DNA of 64,000 bases, from positions 1-64,000 of the forward strand of contig JAGAIW010000143.1 in the NCBI GenBank assembly GCA_017626305.1. Reading direction: 5' to 3'. The notes beneath the pieces are model-generated. The model was given only the letters and a program-made list of their open reading frames with translations. It searched no databases and was not told the DNA's origin. A program made the position numbers and the translations under genes. This document shows positions 1 through 6,862 of the stretch, one piece after another. Position 1 is the stretch's first letter. Each line of letters starts with the position of its first letter. Source of the DNA: Clostridia bacterium. GTDB taxonomy: Bacteria > Bacillota > Clostridia > Christensenellales > Borkfalkiaceae.

Positions 1-9
1 CAAAACAGC

Positions 10-38
10 TTGACTTAAATTTCGTTTCATAATACAAT
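10..38 (+). promoter_or_regulatory. Promoter for rplM-rpsI
   Basis: TTGACT (10-15) and TACAAT (33-38) with a 17-base spacer, a vegetative sigma-A type promoter placed about 130 bases before rplM. Confidence 0.7.
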
Positions 39-44
39 AAATGG

Positions 45-167
45 GCGAGTAACGGAAAACCCTTGATTTTTCCCGTTTTTCCCCGTTAGTTGAACGGAAA
101 AAAAGGCGATTTTACCGCTCTGCACGAAAAAAAGAAAAAATACACACGAATAAAGGAGTAACATATT
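45..167 (+). promoter_or_regulatory. Untranslated leader of rplM, possible L13 autoregulatory leader
   Basis: About 120 bases lie between the promoter and the rplM start. AACGG at 51-55 can pair with CCGTT at 83-87, and further complementary GTT/AAC pieces follow. Firmicutes L13 operons are often autoregulated through their leader; that this one is regulated is inference. AAGGAG precedes the ATG at normal distance. Confidence 0.3.
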
Positions 168-602
168 ATGAAAACCTATATGGCGCACGCCGAAACGGTT
201 GAAAGAAAGTGGTATGTTGTAGACGCGGAAGGGCTTGCGCTCGGTCGTCTTGCAAGCCACGTAGCATCCGTTCTTCGCGGTAAGCACAAACCTACCTACA
301 CTCCCAACGTTGATACGGGCGATTTCGTTATCGTTATCAACACCGACAAAGTTGTATTGACGGGCAAGAAGTTGGAAGACAAATATTACAGATATCACAC
401 CGCGTATATCGGCGGCTTGAAAGAAATCCCTTACAAGAAGTTGATGGCGGAAAAGAGTGACCTTGCCGTATACGAAGCGGTAAAGGGCATGCTCCCTAAG
501 AACAGCCTTGGCAGAGCAATGTTGAAAAAGCTCCGCGTGTATAAGGGTGCGGAACACAACCATGCGGCTCAAAAGCCCGAAGTTCTCAAAATCGACAAAT
601 AA
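168..602 (+). CDS. rplM: 50S ribosomal protein L13
   Basis: A 144-residue protein matching the length and pattern of bacterial L13, an early-assembly protein of the large ribosomal subunit. The N-terminal W-Y-V-V-D-A-E-G-L-x-L-G-R-L-A stretch, the central D-F-V-I-V-I-N segment, and the M-L-P-K-N-S-L-G-R near the C-terminus are family signatures. The start is supported by an AAGGAG site. rpsI follows after 15 bases, the standard L13-S9 operon of bacteria, read from the promoter at 10-38. Confidence 0.98.
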   Translation: MKTYMAHAETVERKWYVVDAEGLALGRLASHVASVLRGKHKPTYTPNVDTGDFVIVINTDKVVLTGKKLEDKYYRYHTAYIGGLKEIPYKKLMAEKSDLAVYEAVKGMLPKNSLGRAMLKKLRVYKGAEHNHAAQKPEVLKIDK

Positions 603-617
603 GAGAGGATTTGAAAA

Positions 618-1031
618 ATGGCAAAAGCAAACGTTAAAAAGAAAATTCAATTCTGGGGAACGGGTAGAAGAAAGAAAGCTATCGCAAGAGTTCGCCTTCT
701 TCCCGGCGGTAACGGTACGATCGTAATTAACGACCGCGCTTTTGAAGATTACTTCCCCCAAGGTACTTTGCAATATATCGTAAAACAACCGTTGGTTGCC
801 GTAGAAGCTGAAACGAAATACGACGTAGTCGTAAACGTTATCGGCGGTGGCTACACCGGTCAAGCAGGCGCAATCCGTTTGGGCATTGCCCGTGCGCTTT
901 TGGAAGCGGAAGAAAACAGCCGTCCCGTTTTGAAGGCAGCAGGTTTCTTGACCCGCGACCCCAGAGCGAAGGAAAGAAAGAAGTACGGCTTGAAGAAAGC
1001 TCGTCGCGCACCTCAGTTCTCGAAGAGATAA
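618..1031 (+). CDS. rpsI: 30S ribosomal protein S9
   Basis: A 137-residue S9. It has the N-terminal G-T-G-R-R-K-x-A-I-A-R-V block and the basic C-terminal tail ending K-R, which in S9 reaches into the P site and contacts tRNA. Second gene of the rplM operon, with a GAGAGG-type ribosome binding site in the 15-base gap. An intrinsic terminator follows directly. Confidence 0.98.
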   Translation: MAKANVKKKIQFWGTGRRKKAIARVRLLPGGNGTIVINDRAFEDYFPQGTLQYIVKQPLVAVEAETKYDVVVNVIGGGYTGQAGAIRLGIARALLEAEENSRPVLKAAGFLTRDPRAKERKKYGLKKARRAPQFSKR

Positions 1032-1040
1032 CAAATTATG

Positions 1041-1070
1041 GAAAACGCATCTTGGATGCGTTTTCTTTAT
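1041..1070 (+). terminator. Intrinsic terminator after rpsI
   Basis: GAAAACGCAT (1041-1050) pairs with ATGCGTTTTC (1056-1065) around a CTTGG loop, followed by a T-rich run. It closes the rplM-rpsI unit just before the methyltransferase gene. Confidence 0.85.
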
Positions 1071-1083
1071 TTTAAGGTGAACT

Positions 1084-1869
1084 ATGAACGAAGTCAACAA
1101 AACGCTGTACATTCCCTTGTACGGCAAAGCGTACGTGAGTAAAAAGGGACTGTTTTTACAGGATAAAAAAGCGGAAGAAATTTGGGAACGAGAAAAATTC
1201 CCCTTAAAGGGGAAATCCAAATCCAAATGGCTGGCGTATTATATGGGCATACGCTCCGCCGTGTTTGATAGGTGGTTGAAAGAGCAGCTCCAACGACAAC
1301 CGAACGCCGTCGTTTTGCATATCGGCTGCGGTATGGACGGCAGAGTGTTGCGCGTTTCTGCGCCGCAAAATCCATGGTACGACGTCGATTTTCCCGAAGT
1401 GATTGCCGAAAGAGCCCGTTATTATACGACGAACGAACGCTATCAAACGCTCGGCTGTGACGTAAGAGATACCGCTTGGATAGAAAGTATTCCGCACTCG
1501 GAATACGCGATTGTCGTCATGGAAGGGGTTAGTATGTATTTAACGACGGAACAGCTTCAAGCCTTGACGGCGGCGCTTGATAAGCGTTTCAAGCGGATTG
1601 CCTTGCTTATGGATTGCTATACGCCGCTTGCGGCAAAGCTTTCCAAGTACAAAAACCCCGTCAAGGACGTGGGGGTAAATCAGGTGTACGGCTTGGAAAA
1701 TCCCAAGCTTTTGGAAAGGGGCGGATTGACCTTTTTCAAGGAATACGAAATGACGCCAAAGCCGTTTATCGACCAGCTTTGCGGCGGAGAAAAGTGGATT
1801 TTTAAACGGCTGTACGCAGGTGGCTTATCCAAAAAATTGTATAAGCTGTACGCTTACGAAAAAGAGTAG
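1084..1869 (+). CDS. Class I SAM-dependent methyltransferase, leucine carboxyl methyltransferase-like
   Basis: A 261-residue protein. Residues about 75-85 (V-V-L-H-I-G-C-G-M-D-G-R) are the glycine-rich SAM-binding motif I. W-Y-D-V-D-F-P-E-V-I about 20 residues later is the acidic motif II seen in the LCMT/Tcmp family, which methylates small polyketides or carboxyl groups in other organisms. The substrate here is unknown. ATG is preceded by AAGGTGA. The gene begins 14 bases after the rpsI terminator and ends inside its own terminator hairpin, so it looks like a single-gene unit or weak read-through from the ribosomal operon. Family assignment is fairly safe; function is not. Confidence 0.8.
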   Translation: MNEVNKTLYIPLYGKAYVSKKGLFLQDKKAEEIWEREKFPLKGKSKSKWLAYYMGIRSAVFDRWLKEQLQRQPNAVVLHIGCGMDGRVLRVSAPQNPWYDVDFPEVIAERARYYTTNERYQTLGCDVRDTAWIESIPHSEYAIVVMEGVSMYLTTEQLQALTAALDKRFKRIALLMDCYTPLAAKLSKYKNPVKDVGVNQVYGLENPKLLERGGLTFFKEYEMTPKPFIDQLCGGEKWIFKRLYAGGLSKKLYKLYAYEKE

Positions 1870-1896
1870 TGTTTTCCGTGAAACGCTACTTTTTTA
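1865..1896 (+). terminator. Intrinsic terminator overlapping the methyltransferase stop codon
   Basis: AGTAGTGTTT (1865-1874) pairs with AAACGCTACT (1881-1890), one G-T wobble, then TTTTTT. The hairpin includes the TAG stop of the methyltransferase gene, and its right arm overlaps the end of the convergent small gene. Confidence 0.8.
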
Positions 1897-2107
1897 TACG
1901 TCCTGCGCGTCGGTCGTGTTCGTTGAAAAAGCCCATAATCGCCTGATAGGAATAGTTAATTTCTTGCTTTTTTTCAGGCGGAGCAGACGACGGGGCGGGG
2001 GCGGGTTCTTCCGCGGTGGGCGGTTCGGGCGGAGGAGCGGATTGCGCGCCATTGGGCGCAGAAGTTAAAAAGGATTGTAAAAGTTGAAACAAACCGAAAG
2101 GTTCCAT
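1886..2107 (-). CDS. Small Pro/Ala-rich hypothetical protein
   Basis: A 73-residue minus-strand gene. I start it at the ATG at 2107 because GGAG lies about ten bases upstream on that strand; a longer reading to 2176 has no such site. The product has a hydrophobic N-terminus (M-E-P-F-G-L-F-Q-L-L-Q-S-F-L), a Pro/Ala/Glu-rich flexible middle, and a charged C-terminus (F-F-N-E-H-D-R-R-A-G-R). I do not recognise a named family. It is convergent with the methyltransferase gene and divergent from the lipoprotein gene. The ribosome site and non-random composition argue for a real gene. Confidence 0.6.
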   Translation of the reverse strand: MEPFGLFQLLQSFLTSAPNGAQSAPPPEPPTAEEPAPAPSSAPPEKKQEINYSYQAIMGFFNEHDRRAGRIKK

Positions 2108-2170
2108 GGCGAAAAATCTCCAAAATACAAAATTTAACGAAAAAAAGCGGTAAAAACGGCGCGTTTTTGT

Positions 2171-2199
2171 TTGCATTGATTTGCGTTTTGATATATAAT
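2171..2199 (+). promoter_or_regulatory. Promoter for the lipoprotein gene
   Basis: TTGCAT (2171-2176) and TATAAT (2194-2199) separated by 17 bases, about 90 bases upstream of the lipoprotein start. Confidence 0.65.
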
Positions 2200-2289
2200 A
2201 GAATATGCGTTATAGTTTGTCGGAATACGCCAAGTTATAGCGCAGGGGAATTTTTCCCGATATACAGTATTTTCAAGGAGTCCTTTACA

Positions 2290-4572
2290 ATGAGGGATAA
2301 AAGCAAAAAATTACTTTCCGTCGCGGCGGCGGCAGTTTTGGGTTCGACCTTTTTCTTTGCGGGTTGCGGTGCGTCGGCTTATCAAGGCGATAATTTAGGT
2401 AACTCGTACGTGTCGGACGCTCCCGTTTCGTCTAACGGCGGTTTTGCAGTACAAAAGGGTGATTTCGTATACTTTATCAACGGTTACGAAAGCTACACCG
2501 CAGACAATACGTACGGCGACGTCGTCAAAGGCGCTTTGATGCGCATTTCCGTAAGCGATTTAAACGACAAGAAGTACGACCAAGCAAAGACGGTAGTGCC
2601 TTCGCTGTTCGTTGCGCAAGATTATACGTCGGGTATTTATATCTACGGCGATTACGTGTATTACGCTACGCCGACCACCGATAAGAACTTGGAAACGGGC
2701 GCGATAGATAATACCAAAATTGACTTCAAGCGCGCAAAGCTTGACGGCACGGAAGCGCCCATGAGCGATTATTATTTCCGTTTGGAAAATAACGCGTCGA
2801 AATACCGTTTCGTAGAAGAAGACGGCACGGTATACTGTCTGTACGAAGAAGACGGCGATTTGAAATCGTTCAACACCAAGACGAAGACGACGACTGTGCT
2901 CGTCAAGGACGCTACTTCTTATTTCTACGATAAGCAGGATTTGACCAACCCCGTGGTGTACTACACCATGTCGGTGCAAACCGTTGACCAACCCAACGCA
3001 GGCAGCGCGGAAAAGTACAACCAGCTCTATTGCGTAAATGCGGCGGCAAAGGTGACGGCGATCAATGCGGAAAAGGCAAGCTATACCGTATCTAACGGCA
3101 AAACCTACGACTTCAATGAAAAATTCTTCAACGATAAATTGCAAGAAGCGAAGGACGCAGGTCAAGACGCACCTTACGATTTATCCGATTACACCACCTA
3201 TCCGTACGTGAACTTGGGTACGCTCGTTCTCGACGGTGTAGGCGACAACGACGAACGCACCATGTTCTCCGACGTTGCGGACAAGGATACCAAAGCTTTA
3301 CATTCCAGCGGTTACAGCTATACGATTACGGGTTATGAAAACGGCGGCGTATACTTCACGCGTAAAGCCAACAACGAAAATGCGTCGGATAGCGGCGCGT
3401 CCAAGCTCTACTACGTAGCGGATACTACGGTAAGCGGGGCGGAATGGAATACCGTAAGCGGTAACGCGGAAACGGCGCTGAAAGTAGCGGCGGCGGATTC
3501 TACCAAAACGACGGCGGCGGTTTCGTATATTGACGGAGAAAAGTTCTATTCTCTGTACACGACGACGGAAGGCGAAGCAACCGTATTAAAACGCGATTGC
3601 TACGATAACGCGACGAAGGCGACGGAATCGGTTACCTTGACGGGCAATATGGCAAGCACCGAGCTTTGGAAGATAGACGCGGCAACCAAGCGTTTGTACT
3701 ATTACGGCACGGGCACGAACGGCAAAAACCTTTGCTATATCAACTACGGCGGCAGTCAAGCGGACTACGACGTAGAACAGGATTTCGGCGGGGACGAGCT
3801 TTCGGCAGAATACGCGCCCGTAACCCTTCCCTTGGTGGACTGGGACAGCAGCTGGTATAAGCCTGAAATTTTCGGGGACACCGTATTATATGTCAACGTA
3901 CAGTCAATGGGTGCAAACTCCTATAAATATATCTATGCGACGAAACTTAGCGAAGCGAAAGCCAACCAAGAAAGTGTCGACGCGGTAGAAGAATTTAAAG
4001 AAGGCTACAACGACGACACGAAGGCGGCAATCAATTACTATTACCGCACGGGTAAAACGACGGCGTACGACGCTGTAAAGAAACTGTACGACACCACGCA
4101 ACAGGGTATCGTAGCAGACTTTATTAAACAAGTAGAAGAAGGCAAGTTAAAGCTGGAAGGCACGGTTATTTCCATGGTCGGTAAAATGACCGCGGCGGAT
4201 AAGCAAGCTATCGACGAAGAATGGGTGGCGACGCTCAAATCCGAGCCGGTAACGGACGAAGAAGAAGGCGGCTTAGAAACGTGGGCAATCGTACTCATTA
4301 TCGTGGGTAGTGTGCTTGTCGTGGCGGCTGGCGTAACCATTCCCCTTGTTATCGTATATCGTAAGAAGAAAGCGAAGAAGGCGGAAGAAGAAGCTACCGT
4401 CAACGCGTATAAGAGAAAGATTGATACGACGGACGATAAGTCTATCGACGTATACGCTGACGAAACGGAAACGGTAGAAGAAAACGCGGAAGAAGGGGCT
4501 GAGCAGGCGCAAGAAACGACGGAAACGGAAAGCGTAGAAGAAACCCCTACGGAAACGAAAACCGAAGAATAA
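2290..4572 (+). CDS. Large lipoprotein with C-terminal transmembrane helix and acidic tail
   Basis: A 760-residue protein started at the ATG at 2290, which has AAGGAG ten bases upstream; longer readings lack a site. Residues 1-25 form a lipoprotein signal peptide with lipobox F-A-G-C (Cys26). The long middle is Tyr/Asp/Thr-rich with repeated G-D-x-V-Y-Y/F type strands, suggesting a beta-propeller-like extracellular domain. Near the C-terminus is a hydrophobic helix (T-W-A-I-V-L-I-I-V-G) followed by basic K-K-K-A-K-K and a Glu/Thr-rich tail. Having both a lipid anchor and a C-terminal membrane helix is odd. I recognise no named family; it probably acts at the cell surface. Confidence 0.7.
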   Translation: MRDKSKKLLSVAAAAVLGSTFFFAGCGASAYQGDNLGNSYVSDAPVSSNGGFAVQKGDFVYFINGYESYTADNTYGDVVKGALMRISVSDLNDKKYDQAKTVVPSLFVAQDYTSGIYIYGDYVYYATPTTDKNLETGAIDNTKIDFKRAKLDGTEAPMSDYYFRLENNASKYRFVEEDGTVYCLYEEDGDLKSFNTKTKTTTVLVKDATSYFYDKQDLTNPVVYYTMSVQTVDQPNAGSAEKYNQLYCVNAAAKVTAINAEKASYTVSNGKTYDFNEKFFNDKLQEAKDAGQDAPYDLSDYTTYPYVNLGTLVLDGVGDNDERTMFSDVADKDTKALHSSGYSYTITGYENGGVYFTRKANNENASDSGASKLYYVADTTVSGAEWNTVSGNAETALKVAAADSTKTTAAVSYIDGEKFYSLYTTTEGEATVLKRDCYDNATKATESVTLTGNMASTELWKIDAATKRLYYYGTGTNGKNLCYINYGGSQADYDVEQDFGGDELSAEYAPVTLPLVDWDSSWYKPEIFGDTVLYVNVQSMGANSYKYIYATKLSEAKANQESVDAVEEFKEGYNDDTKAAINYYYRTGKTTAYDAVKKLYDTTQQGIVADFIKQVEEGKLKLEGTVISMVGKMTAADKQAIDEEWVATLKSEPVTDEEEGGLETWAIVLIIVGSVLVVAAGVTIPLVIVYRKKKAKKAEEEATVNAYKRKIDTTDDKSIDVYADETETVEENAEEGAEQAQETTETESVEETPTETKTEE

Positions 4573-4578
4573 TGCATA

Positions 4579-4616
4579 AAAAAGAGCGTTCTTTATGAAA
4601 AGGGCGCTCTTTTTTA
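4579..4616 (+). terminator. Intrinsic terminator after the lipoprotein gene
   Basis: AAAAGAGCG pairs with CGCTCTTTT around a short loop, extended by wobble pairs, followed by TTTTTT. Confidence 0.85.
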
Positions 4617-4667
4617 TAGGGATTATAAAAAAATTTTTAAAAATATCTAAAAAGGGTATAAAAACGG

Positions 4668-4696
4668 TTTACAAAATCGCAAAATCTTAATATAAT
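4668..4696 (+). promoter_or_regulatory. Promoter for the zinc-ribbon acidic protein
   Basis: TTTACA (4668-4673), 17 bases, TATAAT (4691-4696), within an AT-rich stretch. Confidence 0.7.
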
Positions 4697-4741
4697 ATAG
4701 CAAAATCACGGCGACAGCCGAAAAACGAGGGAAAAGAATAT

Positions 4742-5230
4742 ATGGCGAGATATGTATTGTGTCCGCGTTGTGAATTGAATTTTATCGACGCAGACGAACG
4801 GGAATATTGCGAAGTATGCACCAAAGAATTGTTGGGGGAAAAGACGTTTTCGGACGACTTTGAGGCGGAAGAAAATATTGAAGAAACGGAGCTTTGCCCC
4901 ATTTGCGGCGAAAACTACATGATGTTCGGCGAAAAGATGTGCGAAGAATGTAAGAAAAAGAGCGCTTACGAAGACGAAATCGACGAAGAAGACGAAGAAA
5001 AAGAAGACGCGTCTTGGAGAAGTTATCTGGACGACGAAGACGAAGAAATCGACCTTGGTATTCCTGACTCCGAATTTGAAGACGAGCTGGAAGAAGATGA
5101 AGAAGACGAAGAAATGGAAGAAACGGACGACGAAGATGATTTTGAGTACGTTACCGCCGACGATTATTACGATACCATCAGCGACGACGAAGATGACGAC
5201 GACGAAGATGATGATGACGACGATTTCTAA
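4742..5230 (+). CDS. Zinc-ribbon protein with polyacidic C-terminal half
   Basis: A 162-residue protein. The N-terminal 70 residues carry four Cys pairs: C-P-R-C (7-10), C-E-V-C (24-27), C-P-I-C and C-E-E-C, enough for two small zinc ribbons. From about residue 78 the chain is almost entirely Asp/Glu, ending in a run of Asp before Phe. I recognise no named family. A zinc ribbon joined to a DNA-like acidic tail could bind a basic protein or compete with nucleic acid, but that is inference. It stands alone between its own promoter and a strong terminator. GAGGGA precedes the ATG. Confidence 0.75.
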   Translation: MARYVLCPRCELNFIDADEREYCEVCTKELLGEKTFSDDFEAEENIEETELCPICGENYMMFGEKMCEECKKKSAYEDEIDEEDEEKEDASWRSYLDDEDEEIDLGIPDSEFEDELEEDEEDEEMEETDDEDDFEYVTADDYYDTISDDEDDDDEDDDDDDF

Positions 5231-5246
5231 TAAACGCTAAAAAAAC

Positions 5247-5286
5247 AAAGCCCCGCGGTGAATATCACGTTCGCCGCAGGGCTTTT
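5247..5286 (+). terminator. Strong, probably bidirectional terminator
   Basis: AAAGCCCCGCGGTGAA pairs with TTCGCCGCAGGGCTTT (16 positions, two wobbles), flanked by A-rich and T-rich runs, so it can serve the zinc-ribbon gene and the opposing small genes. Confidence 0.88.
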
Positions 5287-5289
5287 TCA

Positions 5290-5442
5290 TTACAAATCGT
5301 CCGCGTCTTGTACGGGACGTTCTCCCTCGTTTTTAGGCCGTCCCGTATAGCTGCCGTTTACGTCGGTAGGCGACGGGGGCGTAAAGACGTCCAACGCGCG
5401 TTGCGTTGGGGTAGGGATATGGCTTTTATTCGTTTTCGCCAT
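5290..5442 (-). CDS. Small conserved-looking protein ending P-V-Q-D-A-D-D-L
   Basis: A 50-residue minus-strand protein starting at ATG 5442. Features are P-T-P-T-Q-R-A-L-D-V-F-T-P-P-S-P-T-D, then D-V-N-G-S-Y-T-G and a C-terminal P-V-Q-D-A-D-D-L. I believe similar short proteins with this tail occur in other Clostridia, but no function is known to me. Its start lies inside the preceding Asn-rich gene (17-base overlap) and it has only a weak ribosome site of its own, so translation is probably coupled. It ends just before the shared terminator. Confidence 0.65.
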   Translation of the reverse strand: MAKTNKSHIPTPTQRALDVFTPPSPTDVNGSYTGRPKNEGERPVQDADDL

Positions 5443-5554
5443 TGTTGTAGTTACGTTTTTCAACGTTTTGCTTATTGCCGCAGTTTTTGTTGCTACCGCA
5501 ATTCTTGTTGCCACAGTTTTTCATTTTGTTTTGTTTGTTTGCATTATTTTTCAT
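5426..5554 (-). CDS. Tiny Asn/Cys-rich protein
   Basis: A 42-residue protein starting at ATG 5554 with AAGGAG twelve bases upstream on the minus strand. Its middle is a near repeat of N-C-G-N-K/S: K-N-C-G-N-K-N-C-G-S-N-K-N-C-G-N. It is too short for most gene finders. The regular Cys-Gly-Asn pattern resembles small spore or coat-associated proteins, and a possible mother-cell promoter box lies upstream, but neither point proves a spore role. It overlaps the next gene by 17 bases. Confidence 0.65.
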   Translation of the reverse strand: MKNNANKQNKMKNCGNKNCGSNKNCGNKQNVEKRNYNNGENE

Positions 5555-5590
5555 AATATAAGCTCCTTGTGCAAGATTTTGCCTTGCCAT

Positions 5591-5599
5591 TACAGTATG
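5591..5599 (-). promoter_or_regulatory. Possible sigma-K-like -10 box upstream of the tiny gene pair
   Basis: On the minus strand 5599-5591 reads CATACTGTA, matching the sigma-K -10 pattern CATA-NNN-TA about 35 bases before the ribosome site. The -35 (AC) is not clear. It is a short match that chance could produce. Confidence 0.3.
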
Positions 5600-5665
5600 C
5601 ATCCTATTTTCCCGTTTATACTCGTTTATCGTTTGGAAAAATCCACCTTTTATGTGCGTAACCGC

Positions 5666-5694
5666 TTGCCAAAACGCTCGTTTTTTTGTACAAT
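5666..5694 (+). promoter_or_regulatory. Promoter for trmL
   Basis: TTGCCA (5666-5671), 17 bases, TACAAT (5689-5694), about 20 bases before the trmL start. Confidence 0.65.
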
Positions 5695-5715
5695 ATAGCT
5701 AAGGAGAATACATTT

Positions 5716-6219
5716 ATGTTGAATATCGTTTTAGTTGAACCGGAAATTCCGCAAAATGCGGGGAATATCGCGCGTACCTGCGCCGCTACGGGCACGAGAT
5801 TGCATTTTATCCGTCCGCTTGGCTTTGAAGTGAGCGATAAATATCTCAAACGCGCGGGCTTGGATTACTGGCATTTGGTGGATATATCCTATTACGACAG
5901 CTTTGACGAGCTGTATCAACAAAACGAAAACGCCACCTTTTATTTTTTCACCACTAAGGGCAGGAAACGGCACAGCGACGCAGCCTTTAAAGACGGCGAT
6001 TTTCTCGTGTTTGGCAAGGAAACCAAGGGTCTACCCGAAGAATTGCTGTTACAGCATCCCGACACCTGCTTGCGTATTCCTATGCGCGGCGAAGCCCGTT
6101 CGCTCAATTTAAGCAACTCGGTGGCGGTAGCGTTGTACGAAGCGTTGCGCCAAAACGATTATTTTTCTTTGTTGGAAGAAGGAGAACTGCACCACCACAG
6201 CTGGGACGAAGTGAAATAA
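5716..6219 (+). CDS. trmL: tRNA (cytidine/uridine-34 2'-O)-methyltransferase TrmL
   Basis: A 167-residue SPOUT methyltransferase that 2'-O-methylates the wobble base of certain leucine tRNAs using SAM. The trefoil-knot motifs are visible: V-E-P-E-I-P-Q-N-A-G-N-I-A-R-T-C at the start, F-G-K-E-T-K-G-L-P in the middle, and I-P-M-R-G-E-A-R-S-L-N-L-S-N-S-V-A at the C-terminus. I start it at ATG 5716, eleven bases after AAGGAG. It is the usual single-domain length for the family. A hairpin that can act as its terminator lies just before spoIIR. Confidence 0.95.
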   Translation: MLNIVLVEPEIPQNAGNIARTCAATGTRLHFIRPLGFEVSDKYLKRAGLDYWHLVDISYYDSFDELYQQNENATFYFFTTKGRKRHSDAAFKDGDFLVFGKETKGLPEELLLQHPDTCLRIPMRGEARSLNLSNSVAVALYEALRQNDYFSLLEEGELHHHSWDEVK

Positions 6220-6238
6220 ACGATTTTTGTTACGCTAC

Positions 6239-6267
6239 GTATAAAATGAATATATTTTGTCCATAAC
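6239..6267 (+). promoter_or_regulatory. Candidate sigma-F promoter of spoIIR
   Basis: GTATA (6239-6243), 15 bases, GTCCATAAC (6259-6267). The sigma-F pattern is GYATA, 15-16 bases, GGNNANAHT; seven of nine -10 positions agree. SpoIIR is a known sigma-F target, which supports the reading. Predicted transcription start is near 6273, inside the following hairpin. Confidence 0.5.
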
Positions 6268-6298
6268 TTCCGTAAACGGTTACGGGAGTTATTTTTTT
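6263..6298 (+). terminator. Terminator-like hairpin that contains the spoIIR ribosome site
   Basis: ATAACTTCCGTAA (6263-6275) pairs with TTACGGGAGTTAT (6280-6292) around ACGG, one wobble, followed by a run of seven Ts directly before the spoIIR ATG. The GGGAG ribosome site (6284-6288) is in the right arm. Read from trmL it looks like an intrinsic terminator. Confidence 0.75.
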
Positions 6299-6838
6299 AT
6301 GAAAAAGTATTGCATAATTTTTCTTTTGTCCATCATAATAATTTTAACGGGCTACGGCTTTTCGGGTACGGCTGTAACCCAAAGTAGTCCTACGTCGCAG
6401 GAATATTTACGCATGCATATTCGCGCGGATAGCAACGACGTTGCGGCGCAGGCGGTAAAATATCTCGTTCGCGACGGCGTAGTGGAGTATTTAACGCCGC
6501 TCGTAGCGGCGTATGCGGACAAGCAAAGCGCGTACGACGGCTTGAAAACGCACTTACAAGGAATAGAAAAGGCAGCAAACGAAGTGTTGCGCGAAAACGG
6601 CTTTTCCTACGGCTGCAAAGCGGAGCTGAAAAGAGAACGTTTTCCCGTACGCATTTACGGAGAATATACGTTGCCTGCGGGGGAATACGACGCGCTTATT
6701 TTATCCTTGGGCAAGGGCGTCGGGGATAACTGGTGGTGCGTGGTGTATCCGCCCCTTTGTTTTACCGCGCCGACGGGGAAAAACGTCGTGTATAAAAGTA
6801 AGATATGGGAGATTATACAAGCTTGGTCGGCAAAGTGA
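6299..6838 (+). CDS. spoIIR: Stage II sporulation protein R
   Basis: A 179-residue secreted signalling protein. In sporulating Firmicutes SpoIIR is made in the forespore and triggers SpoIIGA to process pro-sigma-E in the mother cell. The sequence has an N-terminal hydrophobic signal segment (residues 4-22), the family block L-R-M-H-I-R-A-D-S-N-D with V-R-D-G-V following, and the diagnostic W-W-C-V-V-Y-P-P-L-C-F near the C-terminus. I start it at ATG 6299, ten bases after GGGAG. sleB and ypeB follow on the same strand, forming a sporulation block. Confidence 0.95.
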   Translation: MKKYCIIFLLSIIIILTGYGFSGTAVTQSSPTSQEYLRMHIRADSNDVAAQAVKYLVRDGVVEYLTPLVAAYADKQSAYDGLKTHLQGIEKAANEVLRENGFSYGCKAELKRERFPVRIYGEYTLPAGEYDALILSLGKGVGDNWWCVVYPPLCFTAPTGKNVVYKSKIWEIIQAWSAK

Positions 6839-6862
6839 TTTTTACATACAGGAGGAAATAGT

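Noticed and set aside
27-1226. A 399-codon minus-strand frame across rplM and rpsI
   Set aside because: It is antisense to two certain ribosomal protein genes, has no ribosome site and its Phe/Arg-rich composition is that of a reverse-strand shadow.
2560-3165. A 201-codon minus-strand frame inside the lipoprotein gene
   Set aside because: Antisense shadow with no ribosome site; the plus-strand gene has signal peptide, promoter and terminator.
5055-5240. A Lys/Thr/Met-rich frame overlapping the acidic tail gene
   Set aside because: It is the shifted reading of repeated GAC/GAA codons; no ribosome site and low-complexity product.
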